From contig MDYQ01000053.1 of assembly GCA_003024175.1 (NCBI GenBank), positions 1 to 64,000 on the forward strand: 64,000 nt of DNA. The letters are read 5' to 3'. The notes beneath the pieces were generated by a model that saw only the letters and a list, made by a program, of their open reading frames with translations, had not been told where the DNA came from and did no database searches. The first letter of the stretch is position 1. Each line of letters starts with the position of its first letter. Below, in pieces: positions 1 through 11,000 of this stretch. The DNA comes from Planoprotostelium fungivorum (taxonomy: Eukaryota; Evosea; Variosea; Cavosteliida; Cavosteliaceae). Both the position numbers and the translations under genes were made by a program.

Positions 1-2230
1 TTAGCCATCGGGCCAACTGCCATGGTGTCCCTCATTCTCCCCACCGCCCTCAGTGGTACCACCACCCCTGACGCCGACGATTATGTCATGACTGCCATCT
101 TCTTTGCTTTCGTCTACGGTATCTTCCTCTTCCTATTAGGGTGACCTCTCCCTCCTTTCATTGTTCTCTTCTATATTCGTGTTGTCTCATATTCTTTTCA
201 TGACCTGTAATAATGTTTTCATAGAGTCCTCAAAGTGGGAACTCTGTTGGAGAACATTCTGTCCAGGCCTGCCCTGACGGGTTTCACACAGGGAGCGAGT
301 ATACTCATCGCTTGCTCTCAATTGAAGAATGTCTTGGGTTATCACTCTCACGTCCCCTACACCGTAGATAATCTCATCGGTGAGTCGTTCTACAACGAGA
401 CAGATCTGATCGCATGTAGGCGCTCTCTTCGAGAATATCGGACACATTCACCTGTGGACACCTCTCATCGGCATCCCCGCCCTCGTCATCATCTTGGTGA
501 TGAAGAAAGTCAAGAAGACGTTCCCCACCATCATTCTCGTTCTCATCGTTGCCATTCTCATCAGTTACCTCGCAAAGATCGAGGAGAACGTGAGACCGAA
601 AGGATCCCATCCACTCTCCTCACCTCTTGTAGATTTCCGTGGAGATTGTGGGAAAGGTACAGAAGGGACTGCCTGCCCCTCATTTCATAGAGGGCATCAC
701 CGATCGTAACTTGCTCACACGATCACTCGGCTCCATCGTCGTACTCACTTTTGTCGGTTACGCTGAATCCATCTCCGTCGCAAAGAAATTCGCCGGTGAG
801 CCAAATCTCGATGAAATTCCACGTGACGTTTCCCAGCGGAGCACCAGTACACCCTCTTGGTCAACCAGGAGTTGATTGCACTGGGACTGTGTAACATCAT
901 CTCCGCTTGGTTCCAAGCTTATCCAGTGGCTGGATCTCTCCCCAGAACCGTCGTCAACGCCCACACTGGTAGTAAGACCCCCCTTGCCACTCTCATGGCA
1001 TGCATCATCGTCGGAATCATGCTTCAGTTCGGTACTGATCTCATCTACTACACTCCCCTTTGTATATTGGGTGCCATCGGTGTGTCATTGGCGGGTTGTA
1101 GATCGTCACTGACAAAGACAGTCATGAGTGCAGCGCTGTCGATCATTGACTTCTCTGAGCCCATCTTCATGTGGAAGGTGGGGAAGAAGGCAGATTGTGT
1201 CAGTTTCGTTCTCACATACATCGCCACCGCTTTCTTCGGTCCCATCTTGGGTGTGGCCACCGCCGGTCTCGTATCTCTCTGTCAAGGTGAAGTGTCTCAT
1301 CTGATTTTATTCTCTTTTATTCTCTTTTTATTGTTTCTCGTTTCTGACATCGATAGTCATCTACCACTCGGGCAGACCAGACGTGTTTGAATTGGGAAGA
1401 TTACCAGAGAGCACCACATACAAGAACATCCTTCGTTTCCCAAAGGCCAAGTTGGTGCCCGGTGTCGTCGTCATCGGTGTCGCTGCCCCCAGACTGTCCT
1501 TCTACAACTATCCCTGGTTCAGAAACGGTATGGAGCAGATCGAGAACGACTACACCCACCGCAACAACAGCCGGCTGGTGAGCATCTACACCGTTGTAGA
1601 CGCATTTTCGGATTGAACGTCGATCAGATCGAAGAGATCCCGGTGGGCACCTCCAGCCCTCCCACGAGTCACGTGACCACCAACATGATGGACGACACCA
1701 CCACCGTCGTCCAATTAGAAGAGCAGCCCATCGTGTGAGTCTCTCCTCTATCCATCCTGTCGTTGACATCCACGCAGCATTCCGACCAACCCCAACGATC
1801 GCCTCCACACCATCATCATTGATCTGGCACCCATAGAGGCCATGGACGGTACCTGTCTCCTCTACTTTTTAGAGTTGAAGCACTCTTACAAACAGAAGAA
1901 CGTGGCCATGCTCTTTGCAAACGTGAAGCACAATGTCGTTCGATCGCTCAAGGTGAGGGAATCGCGGTAGTCGACGTGCTCATTGCGGTAAGAAAACGGG
2001 GCTGGTGACGACCGAGAACGAGAGGACGGAGGTGTTCTCTTCGATAGAAGATGCAGTTCATTACGCACTGGGACACTCACTGGCTGCACCCACAAAGACA
2101 GAGGTGAGGAGCTGATGGAACATGGTGATGGGGCTGATCACGATGACAGACGTTGGACGACAAGTTCCCATTATTGAAGATATTTACGGCAGATTACAAC
2201 GTGGACGAGGTCAATCTGATCACCTTCTAA
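1..2230 (+). CDS. SulP-family sulfate/anion transporter with C-terminal STAS domain (5' partial)
   Basis: Multi-pass anion (sulfate-type) transporter of the SLC26/SulP family, expected in the plasma membrane or an endomembrane. The frame is already open at base 1, so the N-terminus is missing. Family landmarks appear in order: LSRPALTGFTQGASILIACS near 250-310, the GYAESISVAKKFA stretch near 755-795, then NQELIALGLCNI followed by YPVAGSLPRTVVN near 860-960. A cytosolic STAS domain follows (TIIIDLAPIEAMDGTCLLYF near 1810-1870, then KTGLVTTENERTEVFSS near 1993-2045). The last exon ends DEVNLITF with TAA at 2228-2230. At least eight introns of about 40-55 nt interrupt it, for example 1953-1992. 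The family call is secure; the transported anion cannot be read from the sequence. Confidence 0.9.
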
Positions 2231-2253
2231 AAAACGGAGCCATTGTCTTCTTT

Positions 2254-3013
2254 TTATTGCAAAGTACTGTCTCTGACCATTGCGAGAGAGGTGGTCAACA
2301 GACATAAGAGGACGATGAAGGTGAGGAGTCCTCTCAATTTCGACCACCAGGGAGGAGTGATACCCCTTCGGAACGACCACACGTCCACCGCATAGACACC
2401 AGTCAATCCAGTCATCAAAGCCGAAAGGGCTGCCCTCATTCAGAATGATGTCTTTCACTTCCACTCACCAAGATGGGGAAAGGGACCAGCGAGGGCGACG
2501 GAAGCGAAGGCGATGAAGGAAGGGATGACGCTGAGAGTGATTCGAATGGTCTCCTGTTTGTATCTCTGAGGATCTCTGGGTTGTTTGGAGAGTCCTTCTG
2601 AAGCCAATCCCCATTGAGCACCTCCCAAGAAACACAAGATGGTCGACCCGTAGAGGATCTGATCTCTGTCAGACATCACGATGTAGACGATGATAACGGA
2701 CCTGTGAATAGATGGCAATGGGAGCTAGAGGGCCTCCAAAGACAGTAGCTGCTGTCGTTGCGACGAACGGAATGAGACCACCGAAGCCAAGGTAAAATGC
2801 GGGCTTTGGTATCTCAAGAGCTGCGATCTCAGGCAGTTTCTACAAAGACATCAGACACGGCTGATCGTCGTATTGTACCTTGAACTGTGGAGTAGAAGTA
2901 GCTAGTGTTCTAAAATGGAGAGGTCGATGTTGCAGCCGCTGGATGACATTTGCGGGAGAGATGCGAGAGACGTTTAGACGTTTGGAAGAAGAGGCACAGA
3001 GAGTTCGTAGCAT
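2254..3013 (-). CDS. TMEM69/DUF3429-like mitochondrial membrane protein
   Basis: Small multi-pass membrane protein of the DUF3429 (TMEM69) family; no biochemical role is established for the family. The ATG at 3013 begins a 45-residue first exon rich in Arg/Ser/Leu and poor in acidic residues (MLRTLCASSSKRLNVSRISP...), as expected of a mitochondrial targeting peptide. Exon 2 carries LGFGGLIPFVATTAATVFGG, exon 3 the family hallmark LYGSTILCFLGGAQWGLA, and the last exon PWWSKLRGLLTFIVLLCLLT. Exon phases agree at all three junctions I worked out (2879/2878 donor, SQ|ILYG, HL|ALSAL). It lies tail to tail with the SulP gene, 24 nt between stops. Inner-membrane location is inferred from the presequence. 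Confidence 0.72.
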
Positions 3014-3151
3014 GATGAGGTGCTCTCACGTGACTGGACTGGAGGCTTGTAGAATACGAAATCAAGTCAGCAATTCCGGGGGAAAAGCTGACTTTCAACA
3101 ACTTCATTTCCACACACCAACTATTGCACAATTTATTCACCAGATCAACAC

Positions 3152-3813
3152 TTAATCCTCTTCAGAGTCTTCTGCGTTCTCTCTATTCACATCTTCCTTA
3201 TCTTCCCCTCCCTTTGCATTGGAGTACGCATCCATCGCCCTCTTGAACGCAACGTCGATGGCAGCCTTGACATCCTCTCCATCTTTTTTCAGCTCAGGTG
3301 TGGGAGCTCTTTGCACTAAGGTGGAGGAGAAATCGTTCTGTGCTGCTCCCAGCTTGTTCAGACCTATGGGAGATGAACTCTGAGGAGTTGATGATGAGCT
3401 CACTGAGCTTGACCAGACCTGCGATCTTGAGCTTATCAAAGTGGTCCTTGGTGTTGGTGATCTGTCATGTCTCAATCGTCATCGACATCGACATCGTCAG
3501 ATCCACCTTCTCTAATCCAGAGACCGATATGATCTGCAATTCCTTGGCCTTGTCAACGACAACCTTCGCTTCATTGGCATCAATGGGATCGGGCACATCC
3601 TTGGCTCTCTTTGCAGCTTTCTTCAACGTTCCAGTCAGCATGGATGATTTCCTGGATATCTTGATTCCATCTCTGGAACGTGTTCAGAGGCACATCGAGA
3701 TGATGCACTCACAAGTAGCCGATCTTCTCTCCACGAGAGAGAGCCTTGTCTAGCCGCTGCGCTCTGCGGATGATCTTCTCGATGTCTTTCTGTAAATCTT
3801 TCACTGTGAGCAT
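3152..3813 (-). CDS. Hypothetical lysine-rich helical protein
   Basis: Not recognised. The assembled product starts MLTVKDLQKDIEKIIRRAQR and continues with RGEKIGYLLDGIKISRKSS, a Lys/Ala/Asp helical stretch, then FDKLKIAGLNKLGAAQNDFS. It ends in a charged tail closing ENAEDSEED. Three introns give consistent phases: TT|A GAT near 3717-3678, one near 3520-3458, and GCA G|GT CTG near 3424-3370. The start at 3813 is the first ATG of the exon carrying the conserved-looking frame. An upstream exon on the same strand (ATG near 3955) cannot be excluded, but I found no in-phase splice to it. The overall look is a soluble nuclear or cytosolic helical protein. It follows the TMEM69-like gene head to tail. 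Confidence 0.5.
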
Positions 3814-3999
3814 GCCTGCTGTCGTGTCGTGTGTGTGATGACAAATTTTGGGCCTGGAGATGATTCCATTCTTCCGTTCTGTACGAGATACACATCCTCT
3901 CGTCCTATCTGACTTACAATTGAACGCGTCAACGACACACACATCCCTCGCCTATGCAAAGACATCTTAGACTCTTCCTCATGTCTATCGTGGAGAAGG

Positions 4000-5170
4000 T
4001 CAATGCGATTTATGTAAGAGGGTGATGCTCGACGGCCATGCGATGATGATATCGTCTCTGTGTCCCGTCTCCTTCTCTCTTCTGGCCCAGAAGCCTCGAA
4101 AGAAGTCGGGCAGGAATGTGTCCTTCTCTTGTGGATGTTTCTCTCTGTACGTATTTACGGAAGACCATGTCGTGAGGTAGTCTTCAATCATCTTCTTCCC
4201 TCCCTGGAGGAATAAATTCAAACAATATCGGAGGTCACACCTTCTTGTGCATGAGAGGTAAGTCATCACCGTTGGGTATAGTGAACTGGTGGGAATCCTT
4301 TCAAATGGATTTCAGCTCGAATGGTGATGATGATCTCACGTAGTGGATGAAGGGGTGGCCGTCAAATCCCAAACGAAGACCACCATTCCACTCAGAACCA
4401 GTTGGGAAGGGAATCTCAGTCAACAAGTTCTCGACTAAACATCTGATTTGAATCTCTCTTCATCTTTCACCACACACCTAGACGTCGGCCGGGCTGAGAT
4501 GATTCAGAAAGTGATTGAAGATGATGAGATCACCTGTTGCCAATATGGACCGAGCTTGTCGTGGGAGAAGTGGTATATGTCTTCAGACGGGCCCCTCTCA
4601 CCCACGATGAAAGGATCTGAATAAGCGATGAAAGCAACGGTACCTCCAGGCTTGAGGATTCGATGGAGTTCCTTCCAGGCGAGAGAAAAATCGAACCTTT
4701 GTCGTTTAAGATGATGAGTTGTTATCCCAAACTCACCAGTGAGCTGCCTGTCCTGCGATGGCGAGATCAACAGAATTGGACGAAAGGTAAGGCATATCTT
4801 CTACGCTTCCTTGATGGAATTCGGTCTCACTGAATCACCGATCAGAATGGATGATGTCGCAACCTTTCGATGCACCATTTGACGCCACTCAAGTGCTCAC
4901 GAGCCATGGATATCATGTTTGACGAAGGATCGATCGCAATGACCTTTGTGAACTGCTTGGAGAGTTCGTGAGCGATCTATGTGACTTCAGAACTTGTCAA
5001 GCTAGCATTAATACCTGACCTGGACCGCAGCCGATGTCCAAAAGAGTGTTCAAGGCTCCTCCATTATCGTTGTGATTGATGACAATCTTGTTCAACAATT
5101 TGGCAGGATATAATGGCCTGTGCGATAGGTAGTTGGCTGAATCAAATGCTTTCCTGGAGAAGGCGGCCAT
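4000..5170 (-). CDS. SAM-dependent class I methyltransferase (trans-aconitate methyltransferase-like)
   Basis: Predicted S-adenosylmethionine-dependent methyltransferase resembling yeast TMT1/CRG1-type enzymes. The N-terminus MAAFSRKAFDSANYLSHRPL..YP has the 'F....Y...RP.YP' opening of that group. Motif I is LLDIGCGPGQ, followed by the acidic motif II in VIAIDPSSNM and the post-motif NSVDLAIAGQAAHW. Motif III is ELHRILKPGGTVAFIAYSD. The C-terminal exon contains GFWARREKETGHRDD and ends at 4000. Five short introns have matching phases, for example the GQ|IAHEL, ES|ETEF and HW|FDFS joins. The small-molecule substrate cannot be told from sequence; trans-aconitate or a related carboxylate is only a family-based guess. 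Its promoter would lie in or beside the satellite region upstream. Confidence 0.82.
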
Positions 5171-5264
5171 AACGATGTGTCTGTTCTGGTCTAATTGAAA
5201 CAGAGACGGATAAAGGTCATCTACATCGGCAAATTCTGTTCGGAGATGAGAACGAGCAGATTGA

Positions 5265-7070
5265 CACTTTACTCTGATACAAACGTCCGGACGAAAAAAT
5301 GGATTACACCACCGTGTAGCCCATGTGTCTTTCTACCTGGAAAAAGTGTGAAAACTGACCCGCTACCCTCCCTAAGATTTGACATGCCCCTCTGGTCATA
5401 ACTGTTGGGACTCTGTGGAACCAGGGGGTCAGACCCTTTCCAACCCACATCATCCTGACTCAGTCAGATGCACCAGATGCCCTAATTTCGCCAAAATAGG
5501 AGAAAAGTCTGACATTCCATTCCTAAGATGACTTATGATGATGTGCGTATCAGCCATTTCACCACTGGGGCAAGTGGGGGTCAGAAACCCCAGCATACAT
5601 CATTCTGACTCGGACAGATGCGCTGATTCCAACGGTGAAAGAGAAAAGTGGTAAAAGTTGTTCNGCCATTTGTACGCTAAGCCTTAGCGTACGGACGCTA
5701 GACCTTAGCGTAATTTGCACTCATCTCTGATGCAAATGGTCGGAGGTGGAAACAGATACCACTCCTGGGTAGGCCAGGTGTTGTTCTACATGGTCATGGT
5801 GTCATACTCGACCTGACACCATCCCTAAGGTCAGACGTGACCCTGTTTCTCATGCATACATTTGGTATCAGACCGATTTGAACTGACCTGATCCTGACTC
5901 TCTGAGACGCGCTGATTCCAATGGTATATCACACTGGTCACGAAAACGATGCCCAACTTGAGCAAAGTGCATATTACGCTAATATTTAGCCTATGTATGC
6001 TAATATTTAGCGTAATTCTCACTTTACTCTGATACAAACGTCCGGACGAAAAAATGGATTACACCACCGTGTAGCCCATGTGTCTTTCTACCTGGAAAAA
6101 GTGTGAAAACTGACCCGCTACCCTCCCTAAGATTTGACATGCCCCTCTGGTCATAACTGTTGGGACTCCATGGAACCAGGGGGTCAGACCCTTTCTGACC
6201 CACATCATCCTGACTCAGTCAGATGCACCAGATGCCCTAATTCCGCCAAAATAGGAGAAAAGTCAGACATTCCATTCCTAAGATGACTTATGATGATGTG
6301 CGTATAGCCATTTCACCACTGGGGCAAGTGGGGGTCAGAAACCCCAGCATACATCATTCTGACTCGGACAGATGCGCTGATTCCAACGGTGAAAGAGAAA
6401 AGTGGTGAAAGTTGTTCCCAACTGAGATAAAGCCATTTTTACGCTAAGCCTTAGCGTACGGACGCTAGACCTTAGCGTAATTTGCACTCATCTCTGATGC
6501 AAATGGTCGGAGGTGGAAACAGATACCACTACTGGGTAGGCCAGGTGTTGTTCTACACGGTCATGGTGTCAGACTTGACCTGGTACCATCCCTAAGGTCA
6601 GACGTGACCCTGTTTCTCATGCATACATTTGGTATCAGACCGATTTGAACTGACCTGATCCATACTCTATGAGACGCGCTGATTCCAATGGTATATCACA
6701 CTGGTCACGAAAACGATGCCCAACTTGAGCAAAGTGCATATTATGCTAATATTTAGCCTACATACGCTAATATTTAGCGTAATTCCCACTTTACTCTCAT
6801 ACAAACGTCCGGACGAAAAAATGGATTACACCAGCGTGTAGCCCATGTGTCTCTCTACCTGGAAAAAGTGTGAAAACTGACCTGCTACCCTCCCTAAGAT
6901 TTGACATGCCCCTCTGGTCATAACTGTTGGGACTCCATGGAACCAGGGGGTCAGACCCTTTCTGACTCACATCATCCTGACTCAGTCAGATGCACCAGAT
7001 GCCCTAATTCCGCCAAAATAGGAGAAAAGTCAGACATTCCATTCCTAAGATGACTTATGATGATGTGCAT
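5265..7070. repeat. Higher-order satellite array, ~760-bp unit, about 2.4 copies
   Basis: The phrase CACTTTACTCTGATACAAAC begins at 5265 and again at 6020, and with slight change at 6787, giving periods of 755 and 767 bp. Copies are nearly identical apart from scattered substitutions. Within each unit three diverged sub-monomers recur, recognisable by shared phrases such as CATCATyCTGACTC and GATGCGCTGATTCCAA(C/T)GGT. Each unit also holds two palindromic clusters, one of ACGCTAAGsCTTAGCGT type and one of ATTACGCTAATATTTAGC type. No ORF in it looks coding. A single N stands at 5664, in a copy shorter by about a dozen bases at that point. Confidence 0.93.
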
Positions 7071-7132
7071 AAATGCACATCATCCACAAGTCACTTAGTC
7101 ATTGCATGTCTGACTTTTCTCCTATTTTGGCG
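7011..7132. repeat. Foldback inverted repeat ending the satellite array
   Basis: Two 60-nt arms, 7011-7070 and 7073-7132, are separated by only AA. The outer 27 bases (CGCCAAAATAGGAGAAAAGT onwards) and the inner 11 bases (ATGATGTGCAT) are perfectly complementary; the middle of the arms is diverged. The left arm is the regular satellite sequence also present near 5490-5550 and 6245-6300. The right arm is an inverted copy of the same piece. Satellite homology stops at the outer end of the right arm. Confidence 0.9.
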
Positions 7133-8093
7133 TTCATGCTAATATGTTTGTAAGTTTATCTCCAGCAGTTGTTTCTCCTAGTCTATCACCTTACCCTCTC
7201 AATTGCATCAAGTCATGTGTGCAGATTACATAATAAGAAGTGAAAGAGTTGGGGGATAAGTTACAAAAAAAATAGGTGATATTCAAGAATTGTCAAGAAT
7301 TGTGCTGTTATCATTAATTCTATACAGACTTTGTTTATCAAGCAATAGATTAGCCCTTGTGGCTTTCAGGGCAATGATATCCTCATTTGTCTCCTCTGGC
7401 TGGTCCCTGTCTCTTGTCACCTCAGGAACATCAACCAGACTTCAGTACAGGGGGCACCTTGATCAGTTCTGATGTGGCGTACAGGCTGGGTGGTGAGGAG
7501 AGTGTGGTATCAATCCTGTCTGTGTTGTCTGAGACACCTGAAAGAAGAACATATGTTCATTGTGACAATTGTCATTCACTCACTGTAAACCTGAATGATG
7601 TGATAGATGAAGAAGACATGGGACTGGTGAATTGAGTGGGACAGAGCTGCAACACCTGGTACAATTCCAAATCTTCCACTGATGATCTCTCCCTCTCCAT
7701 GAGCGGTGATCCATTCGAAATTCCGGTGTACGCTCACCGATCTACCAGAAGATTCTGCCGTCTCTATCCATGGACTCTTTAGAATTGGATCTGTCTAATT
7801 CTACTGCATTTGTCTGTCTCCTCCAACACAGCAGATGTTCCATCGTCACACAGAACATTACTCATCCGACAAACTCACCAATTTACATCCCTTCATATTC
7901 CTTAAGAGGATGGAGACAAAAAGTGTAAGGCGATCGAGGGTCATTCACATGGATAAGCGAACGCATCTGTTGCTTCTGTGAAGGAGGTGGAAGAGAACGG
8001 GAATAAAAGAATAAAAATGAAATATTCCGGTTTGTAAAGGAATGAAACGTAAAACCAAGGGACAGATCGCTGAGATCATATCACCATCACATC
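7133..8093. other. Intergenic, no supported gene
   Basis: More AT-rich than its surroundings. Minus-strand stretches around 7310-7400 and 7440-7530 read open with a charged composition (for example DVPEVTRDRDQPEETNED), but I could not join them into a gene with a start and matching splice phases. They may be a decayed or lineage-specific exon pair. The last 150 bases before 8094 contain repeated AATAAAA-like runs and should hold the GCN1 promoter and leader. No clear TATA element is visible. Confidence 0.4.
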
Positions 8094-11000
8094 ATGACTT
8101 CTCCTTCTGAAGAACAGTCTGACTACTGGACTGATATTCAAGAAGGTCTATATAGCAGCTCTCTTAACAAGAGATCAGTTGCACTCAATAATCTCTTGAC
8201 CCAATCACAAGGTGGGGTTCTCCGCGGCCGCATTCATAAAGCCCTTATCCTTCTGCAGAGAACCAATGGACAAAAGAAGATCTCATTCACGCCACCGATC
8301 TGATTTTCTCCACTCTCATCGCCTACGACGACTCCAAAAGCGCACAGAAGATAGAAGAAACCATCAAGAAACTCGGTGCTCGACCTGACTTCGCATCTAC
8401 ATTTCTCTCCCAATGGACAAAGACATGCGCGGAACTCTTCAAGAGGTCCAACGTTTCACCTCTCTCAAGAACCCCCGTTCGTCTCTTTCGGTGGTCCTGT
8501 CAGCTTTTCTTGGGCTTCCCCTCCACACTTCATCCCGTCACTGAAAACACCGCCGCCTTCTCTTCTGTAGTATCGAATCAATCTCTATTGCTCAGCGCCA
8601 TCGCCAATCATCCCCGATCGAAACCATTGGCCGTCAGAACATGCAGCCACCTCTTCCGAGACGTCTTGAAGAAACACCCCACGCTCTACGACAAGTACTA
8701 CAACGCTCTCATTGGTATGGGTGAACTCCACTCCAACAACGGTCTGTTGGTCACACCCGTCCTACAACATGCTTTGGAGGTAATCGTCATCTCATCATCC
8801 CTCTCCACGTTCTTCTCCCGTCTTCCATCCGATCACGTGATACATCGTCCGCATGATGATCTGATCACATCCGTGCTGACATCCGTCCCAGACAAAGAAG
8901 ATGGAAGGAAAGAGAGGTCAATTCGTCGACTGGTACGTCAAGATCGTCCTGCTCGCAACGTCCGCACCTTCCTCCTCCGTCAATCGGAGTTTCCTCCCCC
9001 TGGTCAAGAGCCTTACGTCCGAAGAGATCACGAGCAAGGTCATTTCATCCCTCTCTCGTGTTCTAAAGAGAACACCCGAGCTCGTCCTCACTTCAGTCGG
9101 CTATCTCGTCGCCCACTCCACCGCCGACATCGGTGACTTGGACCTGGCCGGTTGTAGATGGTCACTGACCTAAAGATAGATCAAGTCATGGAGAAGGAGC
9201 TGTTACCCATCGTACTCTCTTGCCTGAAGACCACGAACGACAGCACGAAAGAGGCGACCTTAGAGTTGGTCAGACAGATGTCAAAGCGGGCCACACAAGT
9301 CTCAGTCTTGCAAGTCATGGCACAGCACATCGTCAAGATGTACAAGGGTGGGGAGAATGTTCACAGAAAATCTCACGAGAAATCGCAGAAAAGTTGTCCC
9401 TGCAAGAGAAGACTACGGTTGCCGCCGCACTGAATCGAATGAGTGAGACGACACAGGAGAGCGCATCTACAATCGCTCCCATCGTCTCAGCCGGCCTCTT
9501 GGATCAAGTCGAAGTCGAGAGTGAGTCATTTTATTTCCTTTTATTCTTCTCCCTTCTCCTTCTGACGCGAGACAGACAACGACGACGCGAGAGCCGTGGA
9601 GATGCAATGCTTGTCCAAGTGGTTGCACGTGCTGCCCTCCTACTCCGACAAGGCCGTGAAGGTCATTCAGCAGGGTGTGTCCAGCGACAAGGAGAGCGTC
9701 AAGATCGGCGCCCTCGACTGCATTCGAAACAGCCTCGGTGGCTCTTCCTCTGAGAAGAGTCAGAAGGTTCTCACCCTCTTACCCAACATCCTCAAGATCG
9801 TCAAAGCTTCCAAGGGAACGGCTGACGGTGAGTCCACGGAGAGAAAACTCGCGGAAATCTGACGTCGCAGGTACGTTGGCCCTGCTCGTTTTGAGTGACC
9901 TGGCCCAATTGGAGACGGCAGCCGACACATCAGCGAAGAATGAGAAGGTCTGGTTGAGTGCCTTCAAGTCAGAGGCTCCACTATTGAAGCCCATGCTCAT
10001 CGCAAAATTGAAGGACGGCGAGGTCGTTCACTTGGCTCACTTTCTCTGCGCTGTTTTGGCCAGAAACATCACCGCAGAGGGATCGGAGGACACGAAGTAA
10101 GTCTTCGTACGATGAAATGTCGATGGAACGTCTGACTCACGTGACAGGAACGTTTCCACGACGCTGTTACGCCTCGCCCTGCACAGCTCCCACAGTGTCC
10201 GACAGAGTGTGAGACGCTCCATCAACGACATCCACACGAAGAACACATCGGCCACCTCTACCCTCCTCGATGCCTTCTCCACCGTTGCCAAGGACGACGG
10301 AAAGCCGGAGCCGAAAGAATTGCGCTACCTCCTCTTGTCTTGCGTCCATCCTTCCATTCAGGTGCAGAAGGTACCGCTGGCTATCTTGCTGGTGAGTCGG
10401 CCGGATGTCAGTGGAACGGAGAAGAGAACGACCGTGGAAGCCCTGCGTCAGTTGTTGAAGAAGTGCAACATCGGAGAACAGTGGTTCAGAGAAAATTCCG
10501 TGAAAGTTTCCGAGTACATTCGAGACGAGTGTCTCAACTCTGACGTGAGTCTTCTTCGAACTTTCTCAGCGATTTCACGGAAATTTCAACGAATATTCGA
10601 ACGTTGACGTTTTACAGGAAGAGAAGACGATCACGTCTGCACTACAAGCAGCCAGATCAGTCTCAGCCGTATCACCCATCACCATCCCCACCTTCACCTC
10701 TTGGCTGAATCCCTTCTTCTACGATCTCGCACAGAGACTGAAGAGCTTCAGCAAGTACAGAATGGGTGTCTATCAGACGGAGGAAGGACAAGTGTACGAC
10801 AAGGAAGACATGGAAGCTGCCATCAAGAAGGAGAACGCGGCAGCAAAGAACGCCGCTGCGAAGAAGAAGCAAGACGTGAAGCCAGTGCCAAAGAAGGGTC
10901 CGATAGAAACCATCGAAGACCGTATCAAGAGAGAATTCCTCGCGAGCGAATCCGCCATCCGCCAAGAGGTGAACCGCGCGTACGATCTTCCATTTCTCAC

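Noticed and set aside
1095-1121. A 27-nt intron in SulP and a matching 29-nt intron in GCN1 (9151-9179)
   Set aside because: Normal-length introns starting at upstream GT sites (near 1080 and 9133) give the same phase and better protein matches (LGAIVMSAAL; TADIDQVMEK).
5195-5401. A 68-codon plus frame at the satellite start
   Set aside because: It runs from unique sequence into satellite, has no family resemblance, and recurs only because the satellite recurs.
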